In this document: one piece after another, positions 10,771-22,466 of the stretch
How the letters are laid out: every line of letters begins with the position of its first letter
Position numbering within the stretch: the first letter of the stretch is position 1
DNA from: Arthrinium phaeospermum
Taxonomy: Eukaryota; Ascomycota; Sordariomycetes; Amphisphaeriales; Apiosporaceae
Direction of reading: 5' to 3'
Length of the DNA stretch: 64,000 nucleotides
NCBI GenBank assembly: GCA_006503535.1
Contig: QYRS01000010.1
Location: 1,364,001-1,428,000 of the forward strand
The notes under the pieces: generated by a model
Told to the model about the DNA's origin: nothing
The model's database searches: none
The model's input: the letters and a program-made list of their open reading frames with translations, nothing else
Program-made: the position numbers and the translations under genes

Positions 10771-12336
10771 CTACAGTTTCGCTTTCACATTTCCGTGCCC
10801 GCCCTGCAGTATCTCGTTCTTGGTGGAATCAAGACGCTCTTGAGTAGCACGATATACTTCCGGCATGCCCGTGTCTTCGAATTCCGTCCCATGCCGTAGC
10901 ATATCCACGATGCCCTTTGCCGAGCGAAAGATCACGGGCATACCGTGTCCGGAGAAACCTGCGAGCACCATCTGACCCGGTTTTCCCGGTACTTCGCCGA
11001 CGTGCGGCATGAAGTCCGAACTGTAGCCCATGACTGAGATGACCGTGTTAGCCAGATCATGTAATTGAGATAGAGGGAACGCCACGAAGACGGTTGGTCA
11101 CTTACTGCCAGTCCATATCTTATCCACCTTTGTGTCACAGTCTTCCCAACCGATGAAGGTCCGCTGCATCAGCTCGTCAAAGTGAGACTTGGCGGGCTCG
11201 ATGAGTTTGCTGTCGTCGACCACGTCGTACCAGTGCGAAGAGTCATCCCAGAACTTGACCCGGGCACCTCCGACGACGATGCTCCCATCAGCTCGGGGGA
11301 TTAGGTAGTCGTACATCGCGGGGCCATAACGGATACTATACGAATATGGCAGGAATGGAGCCGGGCGAGCCTTGTCGGGCACGATGCGGCTGCAGATCCC
11401 CCTGACGGGCACAATATGGTCTTTGAATTGCGGGGCGACCTTGGCCGTGAAGCCATTGGTGGCCAGAAGAACCTTCTTGGCCTTTATGCTGCCTCGGTCG
11501 GTCGTGACTAGCCAGCGGCCATCTGGTAACGGGGACTCGGACACATGTGTGACGGGCGTATGGGTCTGCAGGTTGGCACCTCTCCTCACAGCACCCTGCA
11601 GGAGATGCAGCACCAGCTTGTACGGCCACAGGTGAGCGGCGCTGAAGGTGAAGCACGATAATGCCCCCTTTACACCCGAGATCTATGGGGGGTTTTGCTT
11701 ATCAGAACATGGCACACTTTTATCACAACACATGTAAAGAGGAACTTACCCGCTCGGCATCCTTGCCGTAGGCATGATACACATCTTTCAAGTCGGCAGC
11801 ACCCGACTTCCTCAGCTCCATGAAAGCCTCATGGGAGTCCTTGGCCAAACTTGGATCCAAAATGGCATCACACGCTCTGGACATGACAAAATCGCAGTCA
11901 ATGTTCTCCTTTTCCACCAGGTCCTTGATCGCGAAAAGCTGTGAGGCTTCATACGCTGCCACCTCGACCGCGGCCTTTATGCCGTACTTCTTGGTATTCT
12001 TTGTCACATTGAAGTAGACGTCGGGCTTTACGTGACCGCCTGCCCATCATGTCAGCTGAATAGAACAGTACAGAGCACAATATGGCGTGACTTACCATTC
12101 CTGCCTGTGGCGCCTGAGCATGCCTCTCGAGCGTCTAAGATAGTCACTGAAGGGGGTGAGGGGTTGTCTTCATAAATGAAATGGGCCAGGGAGGAGCCGG
12201 AGAAACCGGCACCAATGATAACAATATCAGATTCCGCCGGCAGATCGGGAGTAGTACGGTGACTGTCGAGTTCATGGGGCTTGGTCCTCCAGAAGGGCAG
12301 AGTCGAATTGGGAACTGGCAAGCCTTCAGGCGACAT
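10771..12336 (-). CDS. FAD-dependent oxidoreductase, DAO/DadA type
   Basis: Four exons at 12336-12096, 12039-11750, 11682-11106 and 11033-10771 (introns 56, 67 and 72 bp) give 456 residues with continuous phases. Residues 37-47 (DIVIIGAGFSG) form the Rossmann dinucleotide motif for FAD and LDARE at 67-71 is its end. The GATGRNGGHVKPD motif, split by intron 1, and the C-terminal GIMGYSSDFMPHVGEVPG with VLAGFSGHGMP are typical of the DAO fold. Family members oxidise D-amino acids, sarcosine or other secondary amines, producing hydrogen peroxide; fungal paralogues of this length are many and the substrate cannot be read from sequence. No signal peptide is seen. It converges with the small gene at 9615. 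Confidence 0.92.
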
Positions 12337-13611
12337 GGTGAGCTGATTGGTTCCAATGATACCCAGCTAAATACGTAGGTGGGAAATAGCAAGCTTGGTT
12401 AAGTAACTAAGGACTGAGAAGCTTGTCTTGGCTTCAGTCTGCAGTCCGGGCAAATTGGGACTTAACACAACCTCTTCGAAGTAGCTAATAAGCCTATAGT
12501 CAAATTGAAAGAGTAGAACTTGATCCTTAAAAGAGACGTACGAAATCTTCAGCGGTGTGTGTTATCTTGTCCAAGTCGAGTTGCCCAGCTGCATTTCAGG
12601 GCAATGCCGCTATCGGCTGGCACCTTCAGGCCTCGATGGAGCAGGCCCACCCACTAAAGTACGCTGTGCAGGTGCACTACGGGGCTGCCCCCGGGGTATC
12701 TGCCGGGATTGCCCAGGGGTCATCGATGCCAAGGCGCATCTACCATCCCGGCGGGATATGATAGAAATCTAAATCTGCATCGTGCCTGGGATGAATAGCC
12801 ATAGATTGAAACATAGGCTCTTCTATTATGGGACTCGGGAGAAGGATGCGATCTCAATCAGTGTCCAGTATCAAGGATACGGCACAGTAACCTGAAGTGG
12901 TGGAAACACCAAGATAAACCTGGGAATCCCGGAAGCACTCCAGGACCTACTTAAGCCCATGAACAACGAGTCCAGTGCATGGATTTGCTCGGGATATCCG
13001 GGGTGGTGGTATAGCTGTCCACGTCCAGCTTCTTATCGACGACACGGGTGCAGGCCATGCGCTTCTTCTTCTCGGTACTCAGACTCGTACGGCGTCTCAA
13101 GCACCGATCAGCGCCGGACTGCTGAGCAGAGCCAGCGCGTTCAGGGACAGCGTGATGAACCCCCAGATAAGACGGATAGAGAGAACTCTCATTCCCGATA
13201 CTTTCTGGAGAGCCTCTGTTTCCAATGCGTTATATGCAGTAGGAACCTCAGTGCGATGTGCATTTGGACCTCGCCAGAGGAATGGTTTGATTGATTAGGT
13301 TGACAGATGTTGTTGTTGGATTGACGTAGCCGGTACTCTAAGGCGGTTGGTTCTAGTGCACCACAGCAGATTACTTTGTGAACAGTGCATACTCCCCGCT
13401 TTTAGGCGACTCAGTTAGCCGAAGAGATAAGGAACTGCTCGCACTTGCACTAGTAGGACGCCTTAAGGAGCTGGGAGCTTCAACTTCTAGAACTCACCTC
13501 GAAAACAATACCCTGATTAGCTTCTTCACCCTCTACGTTAGGTATATTTGTGCATCGGCCCACAACATAGGATTGGCGTATAACTTAATCTCTCTTTGAA
13601 CGGTCATCGCT
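12337..13611. other. Intergenic region; possible broken small secreted protein on the minus strand
   Basis: No intact gene is supported. On the minus strand an ATG at 13192 opens 31 codons that look like a signal peptide (MRVLSIRLIWGFITLSLNAL and so on) before a TGA at 13097-13099. A different frame then stays open to 12951 and reads as a short polar, Cys-containing tail. No intron reconciles the two convincingly. The rest is promoter for the genes on each side. Confidence 0.35.
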
Positions 13612-15152
13612 ATGCTTTTCAACCACAGCGATGCGCCAAAGGAGCCCGCGGCATCCCAGCCGCTGCTCCCACGTGCATCCCGGCCGCGAAACGGCGCAGC
13701 GCGGCTCTGGGTCATGCGTCTCGGCGTAGCCGTCGCCACCATCGGAAGTCTCCTGGTTCTGCTCAACCTGTCGCTGCACGATCACAACGGCAGCGGTGAT
13801 GGCGTCGGCGATGGCCCGAAAGAAGGAGGAGGGGCGCCGCCCTTATCTGCCGCGTCGCTCGAAGCCTGCGCCTGGCCCCTGCTGGAGCCCCACGTCTCGC
13901 TGCTGTCTGTCCCGGCCATCTCACGCGAGGAGTATTTGTCCCGGCAGGAGACCCTGGCGTCCGCGCTCGCCGCGGCGGGCGCCGACGCCTTCGTGGCGGA
14001 GCCCTCGGCCTCGACGGAATACTACGCCAACATCTCGGCGTCCTTTGACCTGTCGGAGCGGCCTTTCCTGATGCTGCTCGAGGCCGAGACGGGCGTCTTC
14101 TCGTATCTGGTGCCCCGATTCGAGACCGGGCGCATTGCAGGGCTGGATATGGTGTACGACAACAGCGACCGGGGCAACACCAACGAAACCGACGTGGCGG
14201 TGGCATGGGCTGAAGAGGAATCGCCATACGAGGTCCTGGCGCGCGCAAGACCGGGATGGAAGAAGGTCATGCTCGACGAGCACGCGCGCTACATGATCGC
14301 GGCGGGCCTGCAGGGCGCCGGGATCGAAGTCGTGCCGATGAGCGAGACGGTGCAGTCGCTGCGGGCCGTCAAGACGGAGGCCGAGATCGCCATCCTGCGC
14401 GGCATCAACACCTTCACCCTGGAGCTAGTGCGCTCCGTGCAGAAATGCCTCCGCGTCGGCATGGCGCAAGAGGCCGTCGTCGCCGCGTCGCAGAACCTCT
14501 TCTCGCGCGCCGGCGTCGGCGAGGGGTTCTGGGCCATCGTCCTGTTCGGCGACCAGGCGGCGTACCCGCACGGCGGCAAGCACGGCAAGACGCTGGCCGA
14601 GGGCGAGTTCGCGCTCATCGACATCGGCTCCAAGCTGCACGGGTACGGCAGCGACGTGACGCGCACGATCCTCCCGTCGGGCGCCGCGGTCAGCGACGAG
14701 CTGATGGGCATCTGGCACACCGTCTTTGCCGCGCAGTCGGCGGGCTTCGACCGGATGCGCGTCAACGAGACGTGCTCCGACGTCGATGCGGCCTCGCGGG
14801 TCGTCGTCAAAGAGGCCGGCTACGGCCCGTTCTACACCCATCGGCTGGGCCACGGCCTCGGGCTCGAGATGCATGAGCACCCCTATCTCAACGGCGCGAA
14901 CAGCGAAAAGCTCAAGCTAGGCGAAGTTGTTACGAATGAACCGGTACATGACCCTCCCCGCTCACTTCCATTTTAACAACACAAAGCTGACTGACAACTG
15001 CGCTTTAGGGTATTTATGTCACCACAGAGCAGGCAAAACCCATTGGAAAGGAAGTCGGGTTTGGAGTCAGACTGGAGGATCCCATTCTGGTCACAGACCA
15101 AGGTGGCGAGCCCATGACAGGGCGACGGGCGCGCTCACCCTACGACCCCTGA
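13612..15152 (+). CDS. Membrane-anchored M24 family metallopeptidase (Xaa-Pro peptidase type)
   Basis: Two exons, 13612-14943 and 15009-15152, with a 65-bp intron between NEP and GIYV, give 491 residues. A hydrophobic segment at about 35-54 (MRLGVAVATIGSLLVLLNLSL) after a basic N-terminus suggests a type II membrane anchor, so the catalytic part would face the vacuole lumen or cell exterior. Residues about 100-250 form the creatinase-like N-terminal domain. The M24 metal ligands are all visible: D337 (IDIGS), D348 (GSDVTR), H414 (GHGLGLE), E443 (NEPG) and E467 (GVRLEDP). Such enzymes cleave X-Pro bonds with two metal ions. The exon body is very GC-rich compared with its flanks. The family assignment is firm, the exact substrate is not. 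Confidence 0.92.
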
Positions 15153-15676
15153 TATACTCGGTAATAAACTAGGTATAGACGCCAAGGCAGAGTCCCCCTC
15201 CTTGTTGCCGAAGTTATAGAAGAGCATATAATCATAGATCGTCGCTCCATGTAACCCCCCCTTGCGCCGCTGCAACAACAATGAGTTTGGCAAGGCAAGA
15301 GTAGGCGAGATCTACCAAAGCCGAAGCCATTGCCATATACCCCGCTTGACAAGTCATCATGACCCATGATACATGATCGCGTAGTAAGCGTCTGTCCGCA
15401 ATGGACATGTAACTCCGTAACCTATGCCTTTTTCACTTCAAGTGCGAAAACGACCGAGCTAGCTACTGCGGTGGGGAGTCAACCGTTAGTTGATAACCCC
15501 CTGCGGATTATCCGCGGGGGATCAGGGCTCTAGTTCAAATAATGGAGAAGAAAGATGTATAAAGATGGGAAGAGGGACAGAATTCATCCCAAAACTCTTC
15601 TGATGGATAATTTCGCGTCCGTTTCGACATCTAGTGTTCGTTTCGTGTTCGAAGAAGAATCTATTCCAACTTTACG
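15153..15676. other. Intergenic region between M24 gene and NAD(P)-binding gene
   Basis: No gene is seen. The stretch carries the promoter of the following gene and the palindrome at 15503-15515. Confidence 0.5.
15503..15515. promoter_or_regulatory. Palindrome GCGGATTATCCGC, candidate zinc-cluster factor site
   Basis: The 13-base sequence is a perfect palindrome around its middle T and contains CGG-N5-CCG, the inverted-triplet layout recognised by many fungal Zn2Cys6 dimers. It is nested in a longer imperfect inverted repeat with runs of C on the left and G on the right (15497-15520). It lies 162 bp before the ATG at 15677, a usual distance for an upstream activating site. Which factor binds is unknown. 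Confidence 0.45.
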
Positions 15677-16901
15677 ATGACCCAAATATTCTTGTAGGAA
15701 ATTCCAGCTGTCTGGCGAGTAGTACGTGGCTAACTTGACGATAGCATCGGTGGCACAGGGCATGTCGGAGGCGCAGTACTCCACAAGGTGGTCGAAAAGC
15801 ACCCGAATGCGTCTGTGACCGTCCTTGTCCGTGATGATCAAAAGGCAGAGAGATTGGTTTCCAAGTATCCGCAAGTCAAACCACTCATTGGTAACTTGGA
15901 GAGCTTCGACTTGATCGAAGCTGCTTCTCGTGAAGCGGATATTGTGATAAACGCCGCACCTGACATCACCCACGACAAGGCTATCGAAGCTGCGATCAAT
16001 GGATGTAAGTGAGAATTTGTGTGGTGATTTCAGATGATAGTGGCCACCTTGCTAACAGGGACCAGTGGCGGCCCGTTCAACAAAAGGCTACTACATCCAC
16101 ACTTCGGGGGCTTCTATCATTTGGGACGAGCCAGAGGGCTCCCGAGAGGCGCGCACCTGGGACGATGTTGCCGACATCCAGGACCTTACGGCAATGGAGT
16201 TAAACAAGACGCACAGTGTTACTGACAAGGTAAGCATATACATCATGAAGCCAAGCAGGCGGGCGACCTTGTAATTGAACTGAACGTTGCCATAGCTGGT
16301 TCGCAAGGCAGCCGCCGACGTGAATGTGGCTATCATCTCACCTGGGTTCGTCGGCGGCATGAGTCCATCTATTGAGCATCCGACGCCGATCACGACACCT
16401 GGATTTGTCCTCACGGCTCGGGCATTCAAGACAGGCTTCCTGATTGCGAAAGGAGAAAACCAGCACTCATGGATTCACGTCGAAGACCTCGCCGACATGT
16501 ACTTGCTGCTCGTGGAGAAAGCGCTTGCATCGGACCAGAGCTGCTGGGGCGAAGAAGCCTATTACTTTGGGGCTGCGGAGACCGTCACCTTTTCCGAGGT
16601 GATGCAGGGTCTCGCTCCGGTGCTGCTCAAACATGGCGTTATTGAAAGCGAAAAGATGCAGAGCGTCGATGCGACCGTCGCAGCGAAGGCCAGCATGTAC
16701 GGCGACAACTACACCGAAGAGACGGCGCCGCCTGCAGCGGATTCCTGGGCCATGCACATCGCGATCTTGTTCGGGATCAACATGCGACTTCAGGCGACGA
16801 GAATGACAAAGCTGGGCTGGAAATCCCAAAAGGGATCCATTGTGGAGACGTTCGACGAGGTCTTGAGTAGCTTTTTGCGCGCGGAGAAGAGAGGCTGCTG
16901 A
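15677..16901 (+). CDS. NAD(P)-binding atypical short-chain dehydrogenase / epimerase-like protein
   Basis: Four exons at 15677-15693, 15745-16004, 16066-16229 and 16296-16901 (introns 51, 61 and 66 bp) give 348 residues. The first exon is only 17 bases, but joining it yields MTQIFFIGGTGHVGG, a perfect Rossmann start with GGTGHVGG at 8-15, and phases stay continuous. Then come TVLVRDDQKAERL (cofactor-selecting loop), the INAAPD turn after strand 4, GYYIHTSGASI, and ISPGFVGGMSPS after the active-site region. HSWIHVEDLADMYLLLVEKAL is the usual C-terminal signature of nucleoside-diphosphate-sugar epimerase-like proteins. Substrate is unknown; many fungal members are annotated as NmrA-like or NAD-dependent epimerase. 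A candidate zinc-cluster site lies upstream. Confidence 0.88.
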
Positions 16902-17852
16902 TAAGGCTAGGGCATTAGTGATGCAGTGTCTCACGGCATCGTACGACACAACAAGCCACATCCGGCAAGCACCTGATGTGTAAGACCAAGCGCCAGGCAA
17001 TCACCGTGGGATTGCGGGCGGGTGCGGGGGAGGAAACGTGCAAGCGTTTCATCATGCTGACTGGCTGTCACCCGACACGACGGTGGTTCTAGCGGAAACA
17101 TCATGGCAAATAAGTTCCTCCCAAAATCGCATTGCTGGAGAGAGAGGCACACTGTAATGTGGTAAAGAATGCAAGACGGAAACGATTGATGAGTTGGGAA
17201 ATTTCTGCTTGCAGATGCGTTCGCCGCCGATCAGCAGAGCTACTGTATGTACTGACAGGCGGGCACGTGGGGGAGAATTGGAACAAGTCAGACAGCGCTT
17301 TGTTTTATTGACGGATTGTTCAAATTGAATCGACCACAGCGCTGGTCAGGCACCGTGTAGTACTCACTTTGGTAATTCCAGGGCATGTCACTGGTCTCAG
17401 CTGCAGCTTCCAGCCTTAAACCTCCCCTGCTGCTGCTGTCACTCTGCAGTGAGATGTGGCTTGTGCTCCACTTCTTTTTTAGTTCTTCTACTCTTGCCTG
17501 TCCCGTCGCAACCAGACAGCTTTTTTCTATTCGGGATGACAAAAGCTTAATAGAAATCTGGGCGACAATTTTCACTCATTCTCTCTTTTGTATCGCATAG
17601 ATCTCCTGTCTCAGCTGCCCAATTCTTCGTATACGCGCTCAACTTCGTATTTGACTGCATTCTCATTGCCTTGCCTGCCTATTTTACACCACCATCCTCT
17701 ATCTTGACTAAACCCGGCTCTTCCATCGTCCTTCCCCGCTGGTTCAGTGCTGGCTCCTGGCTTTCCCCACGTTATCAGAGCTCAAAGACTCCACCCCCAT
17801 CGACTGGCGACAGCCAACTTGACTCGACTCGACTCGGTGCAGCCATTCGAGC
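16902..17852. other. Intergenic region, CT-rich promoter and leader of the F-box gene
   Basis: No gene is seen. From about 17460 to 17800 the plus strand is rich in C and T, as in many fungal promoters and leaders. Three tandem ACTCG units lie at 17822-17836, just before the ATG at 17853. Confidence 0.5.
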
Positions 17853-19061
17853 ATGTCGCTAGATTCGTTGAATGGTGACAGCACCAGAGACGGCAATGTA
17901 CATCGTGATCGCCTTGCGCAGCTTCCCGACAACCTGCTGCTGCACATCTTTGATATCCTAGGTCACATCTCCAAGCGCGAACTCTGCAATGTTTCCCGCC
18001 TAAGCAAGAAGTACCACAAACTCAGCGACGCCATTCTTTACAAGAGCATTCTTTTCGAGACGCCCGAACTGCACCTCGTTTTCAGCGACTCCCTCCAGCG
18101 CAGGCCTCGCCGTGGTTCCGCCATTTACGAGGTCAAGCTGTCCTATCCCTCTTCGGAACTCTCTCAGTTAGCCCTCGATGCGCCCGTCCATGGCTCTCAC
18201 TATGATCCGTCGCGCTTCGACGGTCTGTCGCGCACACTGTCCATCATGTCAAACCTTGAGACCCTGGACATCGCCGTGCCCGCCGTTCTGCTTCATGGTA
18301 TTGGAACCTTGTTCAACGGACCGTTTGACTTGGCCTGTTTGAAGCATTGTTCCTTGTTCTACCAGACCCCCGACGACCAGTACTGGGATCTTCGAGAAAA
18401 CATCCACATTTTCTCTCACCCGACTCTGGAAACTCTAACAATCAAGCGCGCCAAGCTGGATTACCGGGGTTTTGATTTCCTTGAGCGCCCGCACGAGACC
18501 AGTCTCAAAAAACTCCATCTGATTGAATGCGATATCAATGATGATGCGCTTTCCGACATCCTCGAGTTTCCCGAGGCTTTGGAAGACTTCGTTATGACTC
18601 AGACTGATGAGCCAGAACCGCCGCTGGAAGAGAGCTCCGACAACTTCGGCGACTACATTATCGCTCTGGGGTCGCAGGGCCATTCCCTAAAGAGCTTAAC
18701 CATTGACTCCCCAACTCTGAGCTGCCGTAAGGCTTTGCGCATGAGGGAGTTTACGGCTCTGAAGACTATGCGCATGAACTGGGATTACCAACTATTTGGG
18801 AAGTCCTCCAAGAAGCCACGTCTCCACTCCGTGGGCCTCCCGCCCGAGCTAGAAGTGCTGGAGCTCTTCAACGAACTGGGTCACGATGACGAAGTCACCG
18901 AGCTCTTGCTCTACTTGCTCCAGACTAAGAGCATCGTTGCCACGACCTGGAAAAGATTCATAGTCGTTGAAGGCGAGAAAGGAGTGTCCCAAGACGTTAT
19001 CGATGCGTGCAAATCACAGGACCTGCAACTGGATATAATTGGAGCCATGGATACTGACTAG
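17853..19061 (+). CDS. F-box domain protein
   Basis: Single exon of 402 residues; the ATG at 17853 is the first in frame. The F-box lies at about 19-62: DRLAQLPDNLLLHIFDILGH, then ISKRELCNVSRLSKKYHKLSDAILYKSI. The rest is leucine-rich and irregularly repeated (for example LETLDIAVP, TLETLTIKRAKL, SLKKLHLIECDINDDAL, SLKSLTIDSPTL), consistent with degenerate leucine-rich repeats. F-box proteins bind Skp1 and bring substrates to an SCF ubiquitin ligase; the substrate here is unknown. The protein is intact and ends on a long clean frame. A CT-rich leader precedes it. Confidence 0.88.
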   Translation: MSLDSLNGDSTRDGNVHRDRLAQLPDNLLLHIFDILGHISKRELCNVSRLSKKYHKLSDAILYKSILFETPELHLVFSDSLQRRPRRGSAIYEVKLSYPSSELSQLALDAPVHGSHYDPSRFDGLSRTLSIMSNLETLDIAVPAVLLHGIGTLFNGPFDLACLKHCSLFYQTPDDQYWDLRENIHIFSHPTLETLTIKRAKLDYRGFDFLERPHETSLKKLHLIECDINDDALSDILEFPEALEDFVMTQTDEPEPPLEESSDNFGDYIIALGSQGHSLKSLTIDSPTLSCRKALRMREFTALKTMRMNWDYQLFGKSSKKPRLHSVGLPPELEVLELFNELGHDDEVTELLLYLLQTKSIVATTWKRFIVVEGEKGVSQDVIDACKSQDLQLDIIGAMDTD

Positions 19062-20182
19062 AAACGGTAGAGAACTTAGACTGCGGCCTGGATCAAGATA
19101 CAGGATGAATGGAGATGGGGACAGAGTCGGTGGAAAACCCGTGGTATAGTTGGCTATCAAGACCATGGGGTCTTTCCTGAATATAAAAAGAGAAAGAAAA
19201 GAAGCTATAGATAATTATAGACTAGATATCCTATATACCAAGTCGGCTGTCGAAACCAGCAATAGAGTGTTGATCAACAGCTACCGCCGTTGACGTGGGG
19301 TAACGAGGCTTCAGTGGGGTTGCATCCCGAACCGCTTGCGGTGGCTTTGTGGAGGGGTGCCAGACGTTATCCATGTCCATACATAGGCTAAGCCATGTCT
19401 TTATGTAAAAAAGGAGGGCAAAGGATGCGACCGCGTTTATTGTCAAAGTCGCTTCGGGCCGTTGCATCTTACGGACTGCCACAGCGCGGGCCCGCAGCGA
19501 CGGGGCGACATGAATGGATGGCCCGGAGCCGTGATGATATCTGGTGCAATGACCGGATTCCTGCTTGAGCTTTGAGCCGAATGTTGAGGCCGAGTTTCGG
19601 ACCTATGGGCCCATGAGGGCGGCTTTGGACGTTCAGCTCTACTAAGCAGAAGCTTAGGCGGACTTTGACGCGCGAACCTAAGAAGTAGGTAGGCAATGAG
19701 GTCCTGGGCCAAGGGCAAATTGAAATTTGATTGGGCTTCTAAGACGCGCCAAAAAACCGCGGGGTTCACCATCTTCGTGGTTCAACTTGTAGGTAGAAAG
19801 ACCTATGGCATAATTTATACATTCTTTGTGCCTGCGATACATAGACGAAGATAGGCAGGTATATACATGTACTCCGTACTTGATGGGGCAAGGCGACGCG
19901 TGGTTGCATTGTGCGCCACCCTGTGCCTTATCCCCCAAAAGCAAATGCCAAGTACAGCGAGAAGAGAAGAACGCAGATTTTGGGGATAAAGTAACCAGAT
20001 CCGCGAGGACCAGTTGTTATTAATAAATCTTCTTAAATCCTTTGTTGTAACTCAACGCCATTCAGTGGTATTACATCGCGTCCAGAACATGATTCGTATC
20101 CCAGATGAGTATCGTATCGTACCGGGCATTCCAACCCGTCTTTCTCTCTTTCTTTCTCTCATTATCTTCCTCCGTCGCTCTC
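19062..20182. other. Intergenic region between converging genes
   Basis: No gene is supported. A CT-rich tract (CTTTCTCTC-type) lies at about 20142-20180, next to the stop codon of the minus-strand SNG1-like gene. The remainder has only short frames without domains. Confidence 0.45.
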
Positions 20183-21739
20183 TCACTTACGCGCCTCCGC
20201 GTCGTCGTGGCTGTCGCTCGCGGCCGACACGCCGAATGAGGGCCCGAAGTTGCACTTATTGCTCAGGTTGCGCTGGAGCCGCTGCTCCTCCTTGGCCTCG
20301 CGCGTGATGATGCGGGAGAGCCGCCGCTCCTCGTCCTCGCCGGCCACGTTGCTGGTGCTGGAGCTCACGACCGTCCCCTCGCCCGTGGTCGAGGCGGCTT
20401 CGCCGCCGCCCTTCTCCTTCTGCCGCTCCTGCTCGTCGCGCTCGCGCTCGTAGGCCAGCGCCGTGGTGACGCGGTCGCTGAACTGCTTGGCCTGGGCCTC
20501 CTCGGCGAGCATGGCGTAGTGGGAGCGGCGGAAGACGCCGAGGGCGCTGAGGGCGCAGCTCACAATCCACCAGGCGAAGAGGACGGGCAGGGCGTACTGC
20601 AGGTGCGGGTTGCAGCCGCGGGACCAGATGTCGAGCAGGGCCTGGTAGACCTCGTGGGAGGGGAAGAGGTAGCCGAGGCGGTAGAAGCCGGGCGACAGCT
20701 CGAACGGCAGCAGGATCGACGTGACGTTCATGATGACCCACGAGATGAGGGCCATGGGCACGTACGGCACGGGGAGCCAGATGGTGAAGACGTCGATGAC
20801 CTGGAAGTTGAGGTGCGCGAACAGCCACAGCAGCATCCAGCTCTGCCCGAACTGCAGCGCGCCCACGTCCCAGCCGGCCCGGAACGCCCAGATCATGCCC
20901 GTCACGCACACGGACCCGACGAGGCAGTAGGCCGCCGACAGCAGGAACCGGATCACCATGACGCGCGACGGGTGCACGCGGGCGTAGATCTTGAGGTTGG
21001 CGTAGAGGCCGTTGATGGCGCCCAGGTAGAAGAATTCCTGGATCAGGATGAGGATGATGACGAGGGTGTTGTAGATGGCGCGCGAGCCCTGGCTGGTCGG
21101 CTGGATGTCGTCCTGCTTCAGCTTCCACGGGTTCGCGAAGACGGTCAGGGCCTCGGCGCTCGTGATGCCCTGGATCCGGCCCGTGCCGCCGGTCCGGGAG
21201 TAGGCGACGCGCGCGGCCTCGACGAGCGTCTGCACGTTGGACAGCACGGCGGTGTCGGCGACGGTGGAGTAGCGGGCTTCGTTCCAGATGAGGGTGAAGA
21301 CGTCCGTGGCATCGTAGCCCAGGGCCGGCGGGCCGCCACCCAACGCGTCCTGGAGGCGGGAAGAGGCGTTGGACGAAAGGTAGAGGCCGCCCCAGTACCG
21401 CGTCTGGCAGACCGCCGATCGCAGATCCTCCGGGGTCGGGAAGGCGTCCGGCGAGGAATCGACCAGCGTGGGAAATGAGTCGCCCTTCAATGACTCGTAC
21501 GCGGTGCGGACCGCTTCTCCGATAGCGCCGCCATCGTAGTCGACGAAGGCGATATGGATGTTGTGCGTGTGCTCGGTCTGCTGGTAAAGGGAACCGAAGC
21601 AGTAGGCGAAGAGACCCAGGAACAGGAGCTGCAGCAGGATAAAGTTCTTGATGGCGATCTTGAAGAAGGCCTTGCCGAGCCCCGAGTGCTCGCCCCAGCC
21701 GACGCGGTTGTCCGTGGATTTGGTGTAGTGCCACACCAT
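20183..21739 (-). CDS. SNG1: SNG1-like multi-pass membrane protein (DUF3533)
   Basis: Single exon of 518 residues from the first ATG at 21739 (MVWHYTKSTDN); the frame is open slightly further upstream but has no ATG there. A first membrane segment at about 31-50 (FILLQLLFLGLFAYCFGSLY) is followed by a long extracytoplasmic-type loop (IHIAFVDYDGGAIG and so on to about 220). Five or six more hydrophobic segments follow between about 225 and 415, and a charged C-terminal tail rich in E, R and K. This layout and the VDYDGG motif match the DUF3533 family that includes yeast SNG1, which confers resistance to nitrosoguanidine and is related to the ABC-2 type permease fold. The transported substrate is unknown. 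The gene symbol reflects family, not proven orthology. Confidence 0.82.
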   Translation of the reverse strand: MVWHYTKSTDNRVGWGEHSGLGKAFFKIAIKNFILLQLLFLGLFAYCFGSLYQQTEHTHNIHIAFVDYDGGAIGEAVRTAYESLKGDSFPTLVDSSPDAFPTPEDLRSAVCQTRYWGGLYLSSNASSRLQDALGGGPPALGYDATDVFTLIWNEARYSTVADTAVLSNVQTLVEAARVAYSRTGGTGRIQGITSAEALTVFANPWKLKQDDIQPTSQGSRAIYNTLVIILILIQEFFYLGAINGLYANLKIYARVHPSRVMVIRFLLSAAYCLVGSVCVTGMIWAFRAGWDVGALQFGQSWMLLWLFAHLNFQVIDVFTIWLPVPYVPMALISWVIMNVTSILLPFELSPGFYRLGYLFPSHEVYQALLDIWSRGCNPHLQYALPVLFAWWIVSCALSALGVFRRSHYAMLAEEAQAKQFSDRVTTALAYERERDEQERQKEKGGGEAASTTGEGTVVSSSTSNVAGEDEERRLSRIITREAKEEQRLQRNLSNKCNFGPSFGVSAASDSHDDAEARK

Positions 21740-22466
21740 GATGATGCTTGCCTTCTTTCGGTCTTGGATATGACTAACAAAATAAGGACCAGGACACACA
21801 CGGGTTCAGCCGTTCAGCAGAGCCGGACAGAACAGCTGATCTGGGCAAGGGGCGCATTTTGTCAAGCAAAACGGCTTGATCGGGAAGACGGTGAAATTTC
21901 TGGGGTGGAGTGATGGTGGAGATGTTTTAGGCCCCTTTCACCTTTTGACCGGGTCCTCGGGCGGCCCCATCTCACGATGACGCCAAATCAGGTTTCTAGC
22001 TTGTCGCAGCTATTTCCATCCCAGCTAACCGGCCCACCCACGATGCTACAGGTTCCTCCGAACAGATCCGAAGGTCCCGGCGGAGCGGTCGCTGCCTTCT
22101 TGCCTTCTCACCAGTAGGTATTCTCACCACCACTACCAACCACCATCAGTAGCAACGGCTACTCTATTCTTGGCGTGTCTAGAGTCGAAACTAATACACT
22201 AACACATATAATGCGGCAAGGATGTAACGTGGTTTGTTTGATCAAAAGACAATAGGCACTAGGGTCATAATTGCATCTTACGCAAGGATACCTTGTCTGA
22301 TTGATCGATCAGGCAGTCAAGTGAGCAAGTGGTAACTCATGTGTTTATATACGATATGTTTTCATGTTCGCTGCGCATCAAGCAAGCTATATACAAGAAA
22401 TATTCAATAGAGTTCCCCAAGCGGGACACCCCAACGGCTCGGCGGAGGAGCGATTGAGTGCAAGAC
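21740..22466. other. Intergenic region between two minus-strand genes
   Basis: This is the promoter of the SNG1-like gene and the 3' side of the polygalacturonase gene. No gene, repeat or RNA is recognised. Confidence 0.5.

Noticed and set aside
20256..21734. Long arginine-rich frames opposite or shifted to the SNG1-like gene
   Set aside because: They are shadows of the GC-rich third positions of the real gene; composition is almost only R, P, G, A and H.
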